Shown here: positions 63,101-63,894 of the stretch, one piece after another | Position numbering within the stretch: the first letter of the stretch is position 1 | Layout: each line of letters starts with the position of its first letter | Assembly (NCBI GenBank): GCA_020002185.1 | Contig: CM034541.1 | Coordinates: 49,239,313 to 49,303,312 of the forward strand | Length of the DNA: 64,000 bases | Origin: Paraescarpia echinospica | Taxonomy: Eukaryota > Annelida > Polychaeta > Sabellida > Siboglinidae | Direction of reading: 5' to 3' | Notes under the pieces: generated by a model | Seen by the model: the letters and a program-made list of their open reading frames with translations, nothing else | What the model was told of the DNA's origin: nothing | The model's database searches: none | Made by a program: the position numbers and the translations under genes

Positions 63101-63582
63101 ACATGTGTTTCTGTGTACAAATTTGTATACAAAGTGGAGTGGCACGAGCATCGACAAATTTCATGTTTGAATCCTCTTGTTGTTATAGAACTTTGGGTAA
63201 GTGACACTTCACATTGGTCCAGTTCATTCAGTTGTATGAATGAGTACCTGGCAATGGTGGATATTTGTGTACACATAATTGTTGCGTAGTAATTGCAACA
63301 TGGCTGAATGCTTCCCGGTGACGTCAACATGGTGTTTGACTGAACAGGTCTGACAGGGAATGAAGTAAAGCGCATTAACAATGCGGATACCGTGGTGTAT
63401 AAGAGCTTACTTTTTAATAATGAAACAAGAAACTGGGAATGCCACCCATGGGGCACATCTCAATTTAGTTATTTTTTTTAACATAGATCATACTTACATT
63501 GCGCATATTTCCCCTTCCACTGTTTTTGCATCAATGGGTACATAGGACGGAGGCTTGACAGTCACCTCAAACTTTGGTAACA
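14545..63582 (-). CDS. Alpha-2-macroglobulin family (A2M/TEP/CD109-like) gene, partial, 18 exons placed
   Basis: A large secreted protease inhibitor of the A2M superfamily. In this family a protease cuts the bait region, which exposes a thioester and traps the protease. Complement-like TEPs use the thioester to tag microbes. The exons (listed separately) are joined by GT-AG introns with consistent phases and give about 720 residues: MG3 (LPKFEVTVKPPSY), MG4 (FKPGLPYYGK, CVATKPDGMPAPGE), MG5 (SPSGSLLQM), MG6 (GVVDKSV), bait region, MG7 (NYFPETWLWDL, EVPHTITEW) and CUB start (GRDVVTRVLLVD). Family members are usually about 1,450-1,800 residues, so roughly half is present. MG1-MG2 lie to the right of the window. 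The thioester GCGEQ exon was not seen to the left. The coordinates span introns; only the listed exons code. Confidence 0.93.
14888..14932 (-). pseudogene. Relict partial duplicate of exon 17 with its acceptor
   Basis: About 45 bases closely match the 3' splice site and first codons of exon 17 at about 14,625-14,670. The shared part includes TTTATTTCCAGGCCAAxTCT and GTGACxAG. Read on, the copy gives AKSVTRIISGMR and diverges at once, so it is a broken exon copy lying about 250 bases upstream (in gene orientation) of the real one. Confidence 0.6.
15285..15350 (-). repeat. tRNA-like SINE head, degenerate
   Basis: On the minus strand an A-box-like stretch (CGATAAAGTGCTAGC) is followed by a B-box-like GAGTTCGATATCC at tRNA-like spacing. 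There is no good cloverleaf and no matching acceptor stem that I can draw, so it is more likely a decayed tRNA-derived SINE head than a tRNA gene. Confidence 0.35.
15838..16200. mobile_element. Foldback MITE family B, copy 1
   Basis: Two inverted arms (about 15,838-15,912 and 16,100-16,175) share TTTGGAGCAATTGTTGAAAC and adjacent sequence. They are separated by about 190 bases that include the conserved loop motif GATCACGCACTGACGTCA. The right arm continues outward through TTGTTGTCTAATGG, matching the outer part of the copy at 38.7 kb. There is no coding capacity. It lies in the intron between exons 16 and 17, close to exon 16. Confidence 0.75.
16270..16413 (-). CDS. A2M-like gene, exon 16 (end of MG7 / CUB)
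   Basis: 144 bases, phase 0 to 0, acceptor after GGTGACCAG and donor GTAAGA. It encodes VQLVMKKAKGLDVVGQRETH, then a Cys-rich LCVCGNETK segment and YTISVSVLGEVNLTVK. This matches the family layout of a strand pair after the MG7 YL-x-x-C segment and before the CUB strand leading to the thioester domain. Confidence 0.88.
16470..16680. repeat. Dispersed repeat with CACCTCGGTAATACAGCCACC motif, copy 1
   Basis: Contains alternating segments of the type GTCACCTCGGTAATACAGCC and AAGGTCAC, in both orientations, ending in GTGAGGTTCCACTGTAT. A second copy with the same order lies at 49,225-49,450. It is a short non-coding interspersed repeat, probably a MITE. Its ends are not resolved. Confidence 0.55.
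16845..17260 (+). repeat. Dispersed repeat family A, partial copy with GATGCGATG-rich segment
   Basis: Starts with the segment 'gccaagataccctgaagtcc' (about 16,857-16,876) and continues through 'gtgaatcatagttacagatc' (16,924-16,943), then a purine-rich stretch made of GATGCGATGG-like words (about 16,990-17,105). It is the reverse complement of 21,755-22,030 as far as the 'aaccgtatac' word, making a large inverted pair about 4.5 kb apart. There is no coding potential; short frames here only reflect the simple repeat. Confidence 0.65.
17979..18198. mobile_element. PIF/Harbinger-type MITE (220 bp) with TTA target duplication
   Basis: Inverted ends begin GGGATCATCTCA and extend through AACGTCAATGTC and ACGAAATTA with few mismatches. 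TTA occurs directly outside both ends (17,976-17,978 and 18,199-18,201), as expected for the 3-bp TWA target duplication of PIF/Harbinger elements. The interior is non-coding, AT- and C-rich. Confidence 0.8.
18590..18905 (+). repeat. Degenerate repeat related to 21,625-21,810
   Basis: Shares the GGTAGAAGAGGTA segment, the 'ttgaagtgcgaaca' segment and 'gtgtaaccgtat' in the same order and orientation as 21,635-21,760. This places it in the left part of repeat family A. Confidence 0.5.
18960..19110. repeat. Short imperfect tandem repeat, CTCGATTTGCACCCCCAC word
   Basis: About three imperfect units of 50-60 bases containing AAAACCTCGATTTGCACCCC and GGCTC(T/A/G)CCA. There is no coding capacity that I trust. 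Confidence 0.5.
19190..19440 (-). pseudogene. Reverse-transcriptase C-terminal fragment
   Basis: On the minus strand this is the same ORF2 tail as at 32,706-32,960. It reads through the 'atatgggcagggcatgtag' stretch, the Lys/Arg-rich segment and 'tagactgcaatgggaagact', then decays. Frames are broken throughout. Confidence 0.5.
19500..21620. other. Intronic region with no recognised gene; simple repeats
   Basis: Holds a pyrimidine-rich run (about 20,110-20,200) and an ACGC/GCAC microsatellite (about 21,155-21,195). GACACAATTAACCGCA occurs twice (about 19,470 and 19,660). I see no exon of the A2M gene and no RNA gene. Confidence 0.45.
21625..22990 (+). repeat. Dispersed repeat family A, longest copy
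   Basis: In order it holds: a left part shared with 18.6-18.9 kb; a CATCGCATCG-rich stretch; a segment ending in 'gccatcataattaagggtta'; the 'cgatttccagtggttgtag' segment (about 22,200); 'cagttaaaggttgtttatg' (about 22,266); a TATA-like box at 22,403-22,413; two segments of the 'ccttagaatgattcaatcaaa' type (about 22,480 and 22,635); and ATGATTTAAATCA words (about 22,850). The second half is the reverse complement of the copy at 4.4-5.3 kb. There are no coding frames. Confidence 0.75.
22403..22413 (+). promoter_or_regulatory. TATA-box-like motif in repeat family A
   Basis: TATAAATAGAG is preceded by CCAGCCAAT about 85 bases upstream and followed by CAGCAGCCAGCTTC. The arrangement is conserved with the copy at 4,841-4,851. 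A CCAAT-like plus TATA-like layout suggests an LTR-like or internal promoter. This is inference. Confidence 0.35.
23345..23560 (+). repeat. Dispersed repeat family A, fragment
   Basis: Repeats the 'cccttagaatgattaaatca' segment, the 'gaacggtttctgagac' segment and a GGACCTTTGG segment, as in 22,635-22,800 and 31,010-31,190. Confidence 0.6.
23850..24960 (-). mobile_element. L2-like non-LTR retrotransposon, 3' part
   Basis: The open frame 24,951-24,238 (237 codons) encodes the C-terminal half of a reverse transcriptase: KTKYLPVV, then NLGVVMDRHLDFKKQV, SRLDYCNSRLYG, LQRMHSSAARLI and IPHWLPVAHRIDFK. This order (thumb region, then the LDYCN segment) is standard for L2/jockey-type ORF2. The F/Y-A-D-D catalytic box would lie upstream and is absent, so the copy is 5'-truncated. 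The 3' UTR ends near 23,850 with GCGCTATATT and an ATT/ATA microsatellite, typical of L2. Insertion is into the intron between exons 15 and 16, in the same orientation as the gene. Confidence 0.85.
25331..25559 (-). CDS. A2M-like gene, exon 15 (MG7)
   Basis: 229 bases, enters in phase 2 and leaves in phase 0, acceptor TTTTCAG and donor GTACGT. It encodes SRGSKVVKQEVPHTITEW, a hydrophobic GSMFCMNPASGLGVS segment, PFFLSFTLPYSILRGEKV and SYLPGC. The P-x-T-I-T-x-W, LPYS-x-x-RGE and YL-x-x-C motifs are the standard MG7 signature of A2M proteins. Confidence 0.95.
25640..26055 (+). mobile_element. L2-like retrotransposon 3' tail fragment
   Basis: The frame 25,685-25,933 gives KTKGGTRAFSVAAPT, then WNSLPVICKSAENIVTFR and LKTYLL. 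This is the extreme C-terminus of an L2-type reverse transcriptase (the 'R-x-F-x-x-A-A-P-x-x-WN-x-LP' signature). The tail runs on to an ATT microsatellite near 26,045. It is a separate copy from the one at 23.85-24.96 kb. Confidence 0.7.
26060..26365 (-). mobile_element. tRNA-derived CORE-type SINE
   Basis: On the minus strand the head (26,365-26,275) carries an A-box-like TGGTGCAGTGACTACAGC and a canonical B box GGTTCGAATCC. The body has a CORE-like segment ATGAATGAGTACCTGGC (about 26,220-26,236). The tail ends near CTTAAAGTGCTTTGAG, similar to L2 3' ends. Copies at 39,725-40,005, 49,540-49,720 and 63,200-63,340 share the core. Confidence 0.75.
26385..26460. repeat. 31-bp tandem repeat, about 2.5 copies
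   Basis: Contains repeated CTGACACACATTGGGGTGGG-type units separated by GTGCTG(A/T)AG(C/T). Very short array. Confidence 0.6.
26640..26980 (+). repeat. Dispersed repeat family A, left half of a copy split by a retrotransposon
   Basis: Runs from 'ccaagaagccctgaagtcc' (26,653) through 'gatttccagtggttgtag' (about 26,922-26,939) to 'gttgagctgcaatc' at about 26,976. The continuation expected from 22,240-22,270 ('atgtagcacagttaaagg') is found only at 30,600, after the CR1 element. Confidence 0.75.
26982..28028 (+). pseudogene. CR1 ORF1: basic N-terminal region plus esterase-like domain
   Basis: Open segments 26,982-27,272, 27,321-27,761 and 27,834-28,028 are joined only through frameshifts and a stop at 27,759. 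The first part is rich in Lys, Arg, Glu and Gly. The last part reads VVVCLPGARIEHMTERVKKV, ILVHVGTYNADREETT, IILSGILPVMGGRGPTYRN and FVDLWGYF, then the DGLHLSGQ end. This is the SGNH/GDSL-type esterase fold known from CR1 ORF1 proteins; the final D-x-x-H is the catalytic pair. The usual HVGTNN block reads HVGTYN here. In the living element ORF1 acts as RNA-binding chaperone with the esterase domain. Confidence 0.75.
28038..28700 (+). pseudogene. CR1 ORF2, AP endonuclease part
   Basis: The frame starts with YKCVCLNARSIVNKRSEL, PHIIGITESWATTDIS and GLTGYAMLRKERKG, and then meets a stop (28,359-28,361). It continues as GGAIILYVKES, then VGLVYRSPN and IIMGDFNHG with more stops. N-x-R-S, E-x-W and GDFN are the conserved catalytic blocks of the apurinic endonuclease that nicks target DNA. 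The sequence is truncated after GDFN. Confidence 0.8.
28780..30484 (+). pseudogene. CR1 ORF2, reverse transcriptase and C-terminal part
   Basis: Pieces at 28,932-29,144, 29,187-29,447, 29,520-29,777, 29,991-30,188 and 30,209-30,484 lie in successive frames. Recognisable blocks are NKSPGVDGIPPKLL, then LLNPSQHGFLKARSC, DFQEAFDKVPH, VLSGVPQGSILGS, the catalytic box SADDTKLF (usually F/YADD), RPHLEYCIQAW and LEKVQRRATKII. Many stops and a missing stretch after the ADD box show it is dead. Confidence 0.85.
30594..31200 (+). repeat. Dispersed repeat family A, right half and further fragment
   Basis: 'tgtagcacagttaaaggttg' at 30,601-30,620 resumes the repeat interrupted at 26,976. After about 350 bases of other sequence, 31,010-31,190 repeats the 'cccttagaatgattcaatca' and GAACGGTTTCTGAGATATGG segments. 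Confidence 0.65.
31901..31982 (-). CDS. A2M-like gene, exon 14 (bait end / MG7 start)
   Basis: 82 bases, enters in phase 1 and leaves in phase 2, acceptor AACCAG and donor GTACGT. It encodes VPSMTEKPTVEIRNYFPETW, then LWDLIDVG. YFPETW-x-WDL is the most conserved landmark right after the bait region of A2M proteins, so the exons just upstream in the gene are bait-region exons. Confidence 0.95.
32706..32960 (+). pseudogene. Reverse-transcriptase C-terminal fragment (copy 1)
   Basis: Reads RPKWAGHVERMGRERLAKKA and then shifts frame to GWKRRRGRLRLRWEDCIKRD and LEGLGEEWRMRAKDRGEW. This is the ORF2 tail also seen at 60,581-60,856. An A-rich 3' end is followed directly by the 32-bp minisatellite. 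Confidence 0.7.
32983..33661. repeat. 32-bp minisatellite, about 21 copies
   Basis: The unit contains GAATCGAGGCCAGCC and TCACCCCTGACGACAGG, period 32, with CCGGG/CAGGG as the commonest variant. It lies in the intron between exon 13b and exon 14. Confidence 0.97.
33930..33968 (-). CDS. A2M-like gene, exon 13b (bait region, duplicated exon)
   Basis: 39 bases, phase 1 to 1, acceptor ATATCAG and donor GTGAGT. It encodes GYSERRKELNIEK. It lies between the EVGVMVMSDLTLETRPC exon and the NYFPETWLWDL exon, which is where the protease-cleaved bait region sits. It is rich in Arg, Lys and Glu, offering trypsin-like sites. An identical copy lies at 35,915-35,953. Because the exon is symmetric, using one, both or neither keeps the frame. 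Confidence 0.75.
34883..35137 (+). pseudogene. Reverse-transcriptase C-terminal fragment (copy 2)
   Basis: Same content as the fragment at 32,706-32,960, carried along in the segmental duplication. Confidence 0.7.
35161..35646. repeat. 32-bp minisatellite, about 15 copies
   Basis: Same unit as at 32,983-33,661. Six units fewer; the missing block corresponds to the middle of the longer array. Confidence 0.97.
35915..35953 (-). CDS. A2M-like gene, exon 13a (bait region, duplicated exon)
   Basis: Identical 39-base exon to 33,930-33,968 with the same splice sites, 1,985 bases away. Being nearer to exon 12 it would be spliced first. If both copies are used, the bait region holds the 13-residue segment GYSERRKELNIEK twice in a row. 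Confidence 0.72.
36207..38447. other. Intron 12 remainder, no recognised gene
   Basis: AT-rich. Frames such as 36,765-36,992 and 37,595-37,990 show no domain I recognise; the latter is Tyr/Cys-rich low-complexity translation of AT-rich DNA. No supported RNA gene. Confidence 0.4.
38448..38535 (-). CDS. A2M-like gene, exon 12 (end of MG6, into bait region)
   Basis: 88 bases, phase 0 to 1, acceptor TTACAG and donor GTAAGT. It encodes EVGVMVMSDLTLETRPCEGY, then HTIPQAQPV. The L-V/M-x-x-D/N strand ending in a Cys is the usual end of the strand before the bait region. Confidence 0.9.
38650..38925. mobile_element. Foldback MITE family B, copy 2
   Basis: A near-perfect hairpin of about 70-base arms (38,770-38,840 and 38,845-38,917) with only a few loop bases. 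The arms share TTTGGAGCAATTGTTGAAAC and extend through GGGTTGAAATGT. The outer left part carries GGCTCCAAGATTCCATTAG, matching the outer ends of copies at 16.2 kb and 48.5 kb. It lies in the intron between exons 11 and 12, about 120 bases from exon 12. Confidence 0.85.
39362..39435 (-). CDS. A2M-like gene, exon 11 (MG6 end)
   Basis: 74 bases, phase 1 to 0, acceptor TTTGTAG and donor GTGAGT. It encodes DVEHHFKVSPGVVYSR, then FGDSMMAFK. It fits between the MG6 exon and the pre-bait strand by phase and position. The sequence itself is less conserved than its neighbours, as expected near the bait. Confidence 0.8.
39725..40005 (-). mobile_element. CORE-type SINE, second copy
   Basis: Matches 26,060-26,365 over most of its length. 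Landmarks are CTCAAAGTGCTTTAC, GGGAAGCATTCAACCATGC, the reversed core around GCCAGGGAGTTATTCATG and a decayed B box GGTTTTGAACCCGGG. Intronic. Confidence 0.7.
40010..40730. other. Intron 10 sequence, no recognised gene
   Basis: AT-rich, no supported coding frame or RNA gene between the SINE and the 39-bp satellite. Confidence 0.4.
40735..45030. repeat. 39-bp satellite with higher-order repeats, about 110 monomers
   Basis: The monomer contains GAATAGGCCTGTGCAACC and TAACACCCGGTTCACTGTG, period 39. A marker monomer lacking one base (AGGCTGTGCATCC) recurs at 41,681, 42,850, 43,941 and 44,993. The spacings of 1,169, 1,091 and 1,052 equal 30, 28 and 27 monomers minus one base. Because 39 is a multiple of 3, minus frames of 300-416 codons stay open with a 13-residue period (HRPIHHSEPGVRL). 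Being inside an A2M intron and lacking a conserved start or flanking exon, they are judged non-coding. Confidence 0.97.
45048..45141 (-). CDS. A2M-like gene, exon 10 (MG6)
   Basis: 94 bases, phase 0 to 1, acceptor CACTTCAG and donor GTATGT. It encodes VFEHLSQYDLKADSL, then PHLQDNYCDRKQHWDF. It follows the VVDKSV exon in frame, as in the MG6 region of A2M proteins. Its donor lies only about 18 bases from the edge of the 39-bp satellite. Confidence 0.85.
45988..46137 (-). CDS. A2M-like gene, exon 9 (MG6)
   Basis: 150 bases, phase 0 to 0, acceptor TCGACAG and donor GTAAGA. It encodes VELQFGKKEKMPGSKVNVKV, then ADAHSLCSVGVVDKSVHI. The P-G-x-x-V-x-V and V-V-D-K-S-V motifs are characteristic of MG6 in A2M, C3 and CD109. 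Confidence 0.95.
46574..47167. mobile_element. PiggyBac-like non-autonomous element (594 bp), TTAA target duplication
   Basis: TTAA lies directly outside both ends (46,570-46,573 and 47,168-47,171). The ends are inverted repeats beginning (T/C)CATTTCAGTAC and continuing (T/G)ACAG. Near the right end the word TTCAGTACGACAGGC occurs twice, as in the subterminal repeats of piggyBac-type elements. A remnant coding frame lies inside. Confidence 0.85.
46760..46970 (-). pseudogene. PiggyBac-like transposase N-terminal remnant
   Basis: From an ATG near 46,972 the minus frame reads MADGTTSTSDLPAYVLDKLF, then DSVSEESLMDVDDQ. An acidic N-terminal tail of this kind, directly after the 5' end of a TTAA-flanked element, fits the start of a piggyBac transposase. 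No DDE domain follows; about 70 codons remain. Confidence 0.45.
47492..47694 (-). CDS. A2M-like gene, exon 8 (MG5-MG6, A2M_N_2-type region)
   Basis: 203 bases, phase 1 to 0, acceptor GTCAATAG and donor GTAGAA. It encodes PAYVSSFVLEIAVSPKMSPV, then SRILVYYVREDGETVADNIN and VNIKKCLQNK. The 'SP-x-M-x-P-x-x-R-I-L-V-Y-Y-x-R-x-D-G-E-x-V-A-D' pattern is a strong A2M signature. Confidence 0.96.
47700..48480. other. Intron 7 sequence, no recognised gene
   Basis: AT-rich, no supported feature before the foldback MITE. Confidence 0.4.
48490..48710. mobile_element. Foldback MITE family B, copy 3
   Basis: Arms at 48,522-48,587 and 48,620-48,686 share CTTGCAAxxTTTxGATCTGT, TGTATTTGAAACTTGCAA and TAAATTTAATTCTTGCT-like ends. 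The loop has CGTCACATGACATCAGTGC, the reverse of the loop word in copy 1. The outer end TATTGTTCATGGCTCCAGG matches the other copies. The arms differ from copies 1 and 2, so this is a diverged subfamily. Confidence 0.8.
49025..49160 (-). CDS. A2M-like gene, exon 7 (MG5)
   Basis: 136 bases, phase 0 to 1, acceptor CCTTCAG and donor GTGAGT. It encodes VMSRGNIVAAGPIINREELL, then a run of six Glu after VRTQPD and the VEVVEKVINNI end. S-R-G-x-I-V follows the YYQ end of exon 6, as in the family. The Glu run is encoded by a GAG microsatellite. Confidence 0.93.
49225..49450. repeat. Dispersed repeat with CACCTCAGTAATACAGCCACC motif, copy 2
   Basis: Same order of words as 16,470-16,680: 'gatcacctcagtaatacagc', 'attaaggtcacccttggga', 'aaagtgacctgaatatcaag' and a final GACTGTATTG. 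Confidence 0.55.
49540..49720 (-). repeat. CORE-type SINE, degenerate copy
   Basis: Contains AGGGAAGTATTAACCCATGC, TATCCAGGTATTCATTG and GTTGAGTGAACTGAGG, matching the reversed core and body of the SINE at 26.1-26.3 kb. Confidence 0.5.
49891..50073 (-). CDS. A2M-like gene, exon 6 (MG5)
   Basis: 183 bases, phase 0 to 0, acceptor TTTTCAG and donor GTAAGT. It encodes ATVPRYKFPWSTFLAVKQWY, SPSGSLLQMTPIDGEQECSG and KLNVNVSYTTEGNDEFAFYY. S-P-S-G-S-x-L-Q and the C-x-x-x-L-x-V-x-V-x-Y-T strand are MG5 hallmarks. Confidence 0.95.
50310..50400 (-). mobile_element. L2-like retrotransposon 3' end fragment
   Basis: On the minus strand: TTGTAAAGTGCTGTGAAC, then ATTGGATGTGGCGCTTAAC and a run of ATTATT. 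This is a typical L2-group 3' terminus without coding sequence. Confidence 0.55.
50665..50920 (+). mobile_element. PiggyBac-like 3' end fragment
   Basis: Same order of words as the right half of the 12.7-13.4 kb element: CTGAAAGTATCGACGAAG, GATCTTATCCGCTGATC, ATTATTTCTTGGTGAA and a final TTGAAATGGTTA. The left end is missing. Confidence 0.5.
51000..51375. repeat. Left subterminal array of GTTAAAAGATAGG-type words
   Basis: The word (A/G)TTAAAA(G/A)ATAGG(G) recurs about nine times, alternating with GAAATTTCCCCATG-type words. The mirror image occupies 58,440-58,830 in the right arm. Confidence 0.8.
51690..51880 (+). repeat. Repeated block C in left arm, copy 1
   Basis: Contains TTAAATAAGTACGCGTG, a GTAATTCGATTAGC(C)AAC-like segment and GAACTATATTGAAGGCCCGC. 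The same order recurs at about 53,010, 53,105 and 53,215 in this arm and, inverted, in the right arm. Confidence 0.65.
52362..52637 (-). pseudogene. Left-arm counterpart of the 232-codon right-arm frame
   Basis: Reads NTVNYINTRTPYLDDYYNHI, FIITLQFVTRLF, then SECWLDITLK and a stop. It matches residues about 50-145 of the right-arm frame 57,143-57,841 with conservative changes. The opposite strand here contains a decayed version of the loop gene (LFVPEQYL where the loop gene has VIPEQLC), so which strand was coding is uncertain. Confidence 0.45.
53010..53320 (+). repeat. Repeated block C in left arm, copies 2-4
   Basis: Three near-consecutive units of about 100 bases. Each has a 'cat-TTAAATAAGTA(C/T)GC(G/A)TGG' start, a GGT(T/A)CAAxTTGTAG segment, AATTAGGTTAGC and a TTTGAAACTTGCGC end. 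The final unit runs into GAACTATACTGAAGGCCC. Confidence 0.75.
54314..55514. other. Central loop of the palindromic element
   Basis: Single-copy between the arms. It holds an inner inverted pair of about 54 bases (54,332-54,386 and 54,657-54,710, containing CGTTGAACTCTCAAGACAAC), the best preserved reading frame (54,432-54,989, minus) and, at 55,180-55,514, a diverged direct copy of right-arm sequence 57,000-57,380. The loop is thus itself built from copies of arm segments. Confidence 0.7.
54432..54989 (-). CDS. 185-codon unknown protein, loop gene of the palindromic element
   Basis: Not recognised. The frame starts MVNYSHAIFN and has FLQNYIEGPLPSKRRRVVS (a basic, possibly nuclear segment), a Thr/Ser/Ala-rich low-complexity linker (VTTSAPGDVTTSAPAV), and a C-terminal part HIARNVVELSRQQCRDCEID, DPSQFNRYC, then IYIHFDEAVKTI and LLDAGLKLSDVIPEQLC. 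C-x2-C-x7-9-C with H could bind metal; this is inference. An excellent 3' splice site (TATTCTTGCAG) precedes NYIEG, so the first codons may be intronic. The NYIEG-type segment recurs in both arms. A small regulatory or DNA-binding protein of a mobile element is possible. No homolog is claimed. Confidence 0.45.
   Translation of the reverse strand: MVNYSHAIFNILNIIEIFLQNYIEGPLPSKRRRVVSISTPTSAPHDVTTSTLATNVTTSAPGDVTTSAPAVTGPNFTVDFPATDMKKTNARHIARNVVELSRQQCRDCEIDDPSQFNRYCMLREDILIYIHFDEAVKTINSTAVIIDWLSVLLDAGLKLSDVIPEQLCIIKNCLQDFFRNSCETK
55823..56117 (-). pseudogene. Right-arm relative of the loop gene, N-terminal segment
   Basis: The minus frame reads MTQEKFLQNVVEGRLFALRV, then RAARSRPLSDHV. FLQN-x-x-EG-x-L plus a basic run parallels FLQNYIEGPLPSKRRR of the loop gene. 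A GAT microsatellite has expanded at 55,944-55,962. The mirror copy in the left arm (about 53,785-53,990, plus strand) reads VVERRLFALRVRAA and has a stop upstream. Confidence 0.4.
56490..56880 (-). repeat. Repeated block C in right arm, inverted copies
   Basis: Mirror of 53,010-53,320. Three units with AAGTTGAACCGAACTACC, GTACTTATTTAATGACGTCA and GCGCAAGTTTCAAA words. A further unit lies at about 58,040-58,220. Confidence 0.75.
57143..57841 (+). CDS. 232-codon open frame in right arm, unknown
   Basis: Not recognised. The longest non-satellite frame in the palindromic element. It contains NTVNYINTGTPYLDDYYTHI, LFIITLHFVTRLFRKRSL, NCCQILFRDDKSTSCVLNYL and SECWLDKMVKQYCRSLGVDE. A shorter matching frame survives in the left arm (52,362-52,637), and the loop keeps a related frame on the same strand (54,364-54,606, with LHFVSQLFRKK). 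Antisense to it lies a decayed loop-gene copy. It could be a real element gene or an antisense shadow kept open by chance. It has no signal peptide and no known motif. Confidence 0.35.
   Translation: MSAFSYQCQVMNFIIPNVLPKKQEFKHNITKKDRNDLMSVFTINDGFVNLTANTVNYINTGTPYLDDYYTHILFIITLHFVTRLFRKRSLPPIAYSVNCCQILFRDDKSTSCVLNYLIKSLNEMIYIRASSECWLDKMVKQYCRSLGVDETWKANTTSKQFAIGQSTELSTIVISQNIFRVQESLHVWYITNRHGYTKIDKHLFVNTGTNRRMILIRDIGRQQFTNRLISRS
58440..58830. repeat. Right subterminal array of CCTATCTTTTAACATGG words
   Basis: About nine copies of CCTATCTTTTAACATGG or a close variant, alternating with AGAAATTTCCCT. Mirror of 51,000-51,375. Placement just inside the terminal ends is typical of transposase-binding arrays, but the binding protein is unknown. 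Confidence 0.8.
58906..59085 (-). CDS. A2M-like gene, exon 5 (MG4)
   Basis: 180 bases, phase 0 to 0, acceptor TTTCTGCAG. It encodes CVATKPDGMPAPGELVTIKV, KYNYTTDAMGQFYFKIPPLQ and PTTQDINIT. The T-K-P-D-G-x-P-A-P-G-E motif is a strong MG4 signature. The donor is chosen as ACC|GTGTGT because only phase 0 joins exon 6. GTGTGT is weaker than the other donors in this gene. Confidence 0.93.
59090..59470. repeat. Imperfect tandem repeat of about 52-57 bp, about 7 units
   Basis: Units contain (T/A)CACAAAACAAGTA, GAAACAAACACGCACC and CAGTGT(C/A). The array begins within a few bases of the exon 5 acceptor and decays to the right; isolated words recur to about 59,765. Confidence 0.8.
59880..60070 (-). 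repeat. tRNA-like SINE head, very degenerate
   Basis: On the minus strand a box-A-like GTAGTGTGTTGTTAAGATG and a box-B-like AGAGTTCAAAACCAGG are spaced as in a tRNA-derived SINE. The downstream body does not match the SINE at 26 kb. Confidence 0.3.
60165..60277 (-). CDS. A2M-like gene, exon 4 (MG3 end / MG4 start)
   Basis: 113 bases, phase 1 to 0, acceptor ATCTGGCAG and donor GTTTGT. It encodes GVTLNGTGSAEITRQILTLE, then FKPYSPSYFKPGLPYYGK. F-K-P-G-L-P-Y-x-G-K is one of the most conserved blocks of the A2M family. Confidence 0.95.
60290..60945 (+). pseudogene. Non-LTR reverse transcriptase C-terminal fragment
   Basis: The frame 60,290-60,559 reads VNSFVYLGGTVCEDGRSSKE, VEAGAATWKRLEG and VLEACVVPACIYGLGTVPLT, then a stop. 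It resumes in frame 60,581-60,856 with NRVRRICRVTQENRRKM, RMRWARHVHVMGEGRLAKRA and GRPRLRWNDSIKRDL. These are the thumb and tail segments of a common invertebrate endonuclease/reverse-transcriptase ORF2. It is 5'-truncated, antisense to the A2M gene, and starts about 12 bases from the exon 4 acceptor. Confidence 0.85.
61437..61554 (-). CDS. A2M-like gene, exon 3 (MG3)
   Basis: 118 bases, phase 0 to 1, acceptor GTTGTAG and donor GTAGAG. It encodes INGCIKFNVNASLLMLSLRN, then FGIVNTKLRVDASVIEEATG. The G-C-x-x-F-x-V-x-A strand and the L-x-V-x-A-x-V-x-E-E-x-T-G end are the usual second half of MG3. Confidence 0.93.
61560..62820. other. Intron 2, no recognised gene
   Basis: AT-rich. Short frames on both strands (for example 62,106-62,384 and 62,361-62,573) show no recognisable domain. 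Confidence 0.4.
62822..62927 (-). CDS. A2M-like gene, exon 2 (MG3)
   Basis: 106 bases, enters in phase 2 and leaves in phase 0, acceptor TTTCAG. It encodes MYTYGRPVKGDVEMKVCVVS, then ESRLGRQRPCLNIADE. Y-T-Y-G-x-P-V-K-G follows the first MG3 strands in all A2M proteins. The donor (GAA|GTTTGT) is weak and was chosen because it gives the phase needed by exon 3; the left boundary could shift. Confidence 0.85.
63200..63340 (+). repeat. CORE-type SINE fragment
   Basis: Contains CAGTTCATTCAGTTGTATGA, ATGAGTACCTGGC, GGATATTTGTGTACA and TGCAACATGGCTGAATGCTT, in the same order as the minus-strand SINE at 26.1-26.25 kb. Head and tail are missing. Confidence 0.6.
63498..63582 (-). CDS. A2M-like gene, exon 1 of those in the window (MG3 start)
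   Basis: 85 bases, enters in phase 1 (its first two bases complete a split codon) and leaves in phase 2, acceptor GTGATTCAG and donor GTAAGT. It encodes LPKFEVTVKPPSYVPIDAKT, then VEGEICA. L-P-K-F-E-V-x-x-x-x-P is the conserved start of MG3. Exons for the signal peptide, MG1 and MG2 should lie to the right of the window. Confidence 0.95.
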
Positions 63583-63894
63583 CTGAATCACAGCAAACAT
63601 GTACCTGACCAACAATTTTACAAAACAAATAAACTGAAAAAAAGGTAAATACTTGTATAAGAGTTTAGTTCTCGTGTTTTTTAAGATTCAAGGATTTTAA
63701 TTTCTACGTAATCATTTGCAAAACAAATCACGCTCTCAACTGTTATTTTCACAAATCGATTGTCCTGTCTTTTTCATCGAAAGAACAAAAAAAGCAAAAT
63801 ATGTGTAATTTCTCTATAACTGTACTAGTTTCATGAAAACGCATATATTATGTCACACACACAGACAGCAACAATTTCACAAAACGACTAACTC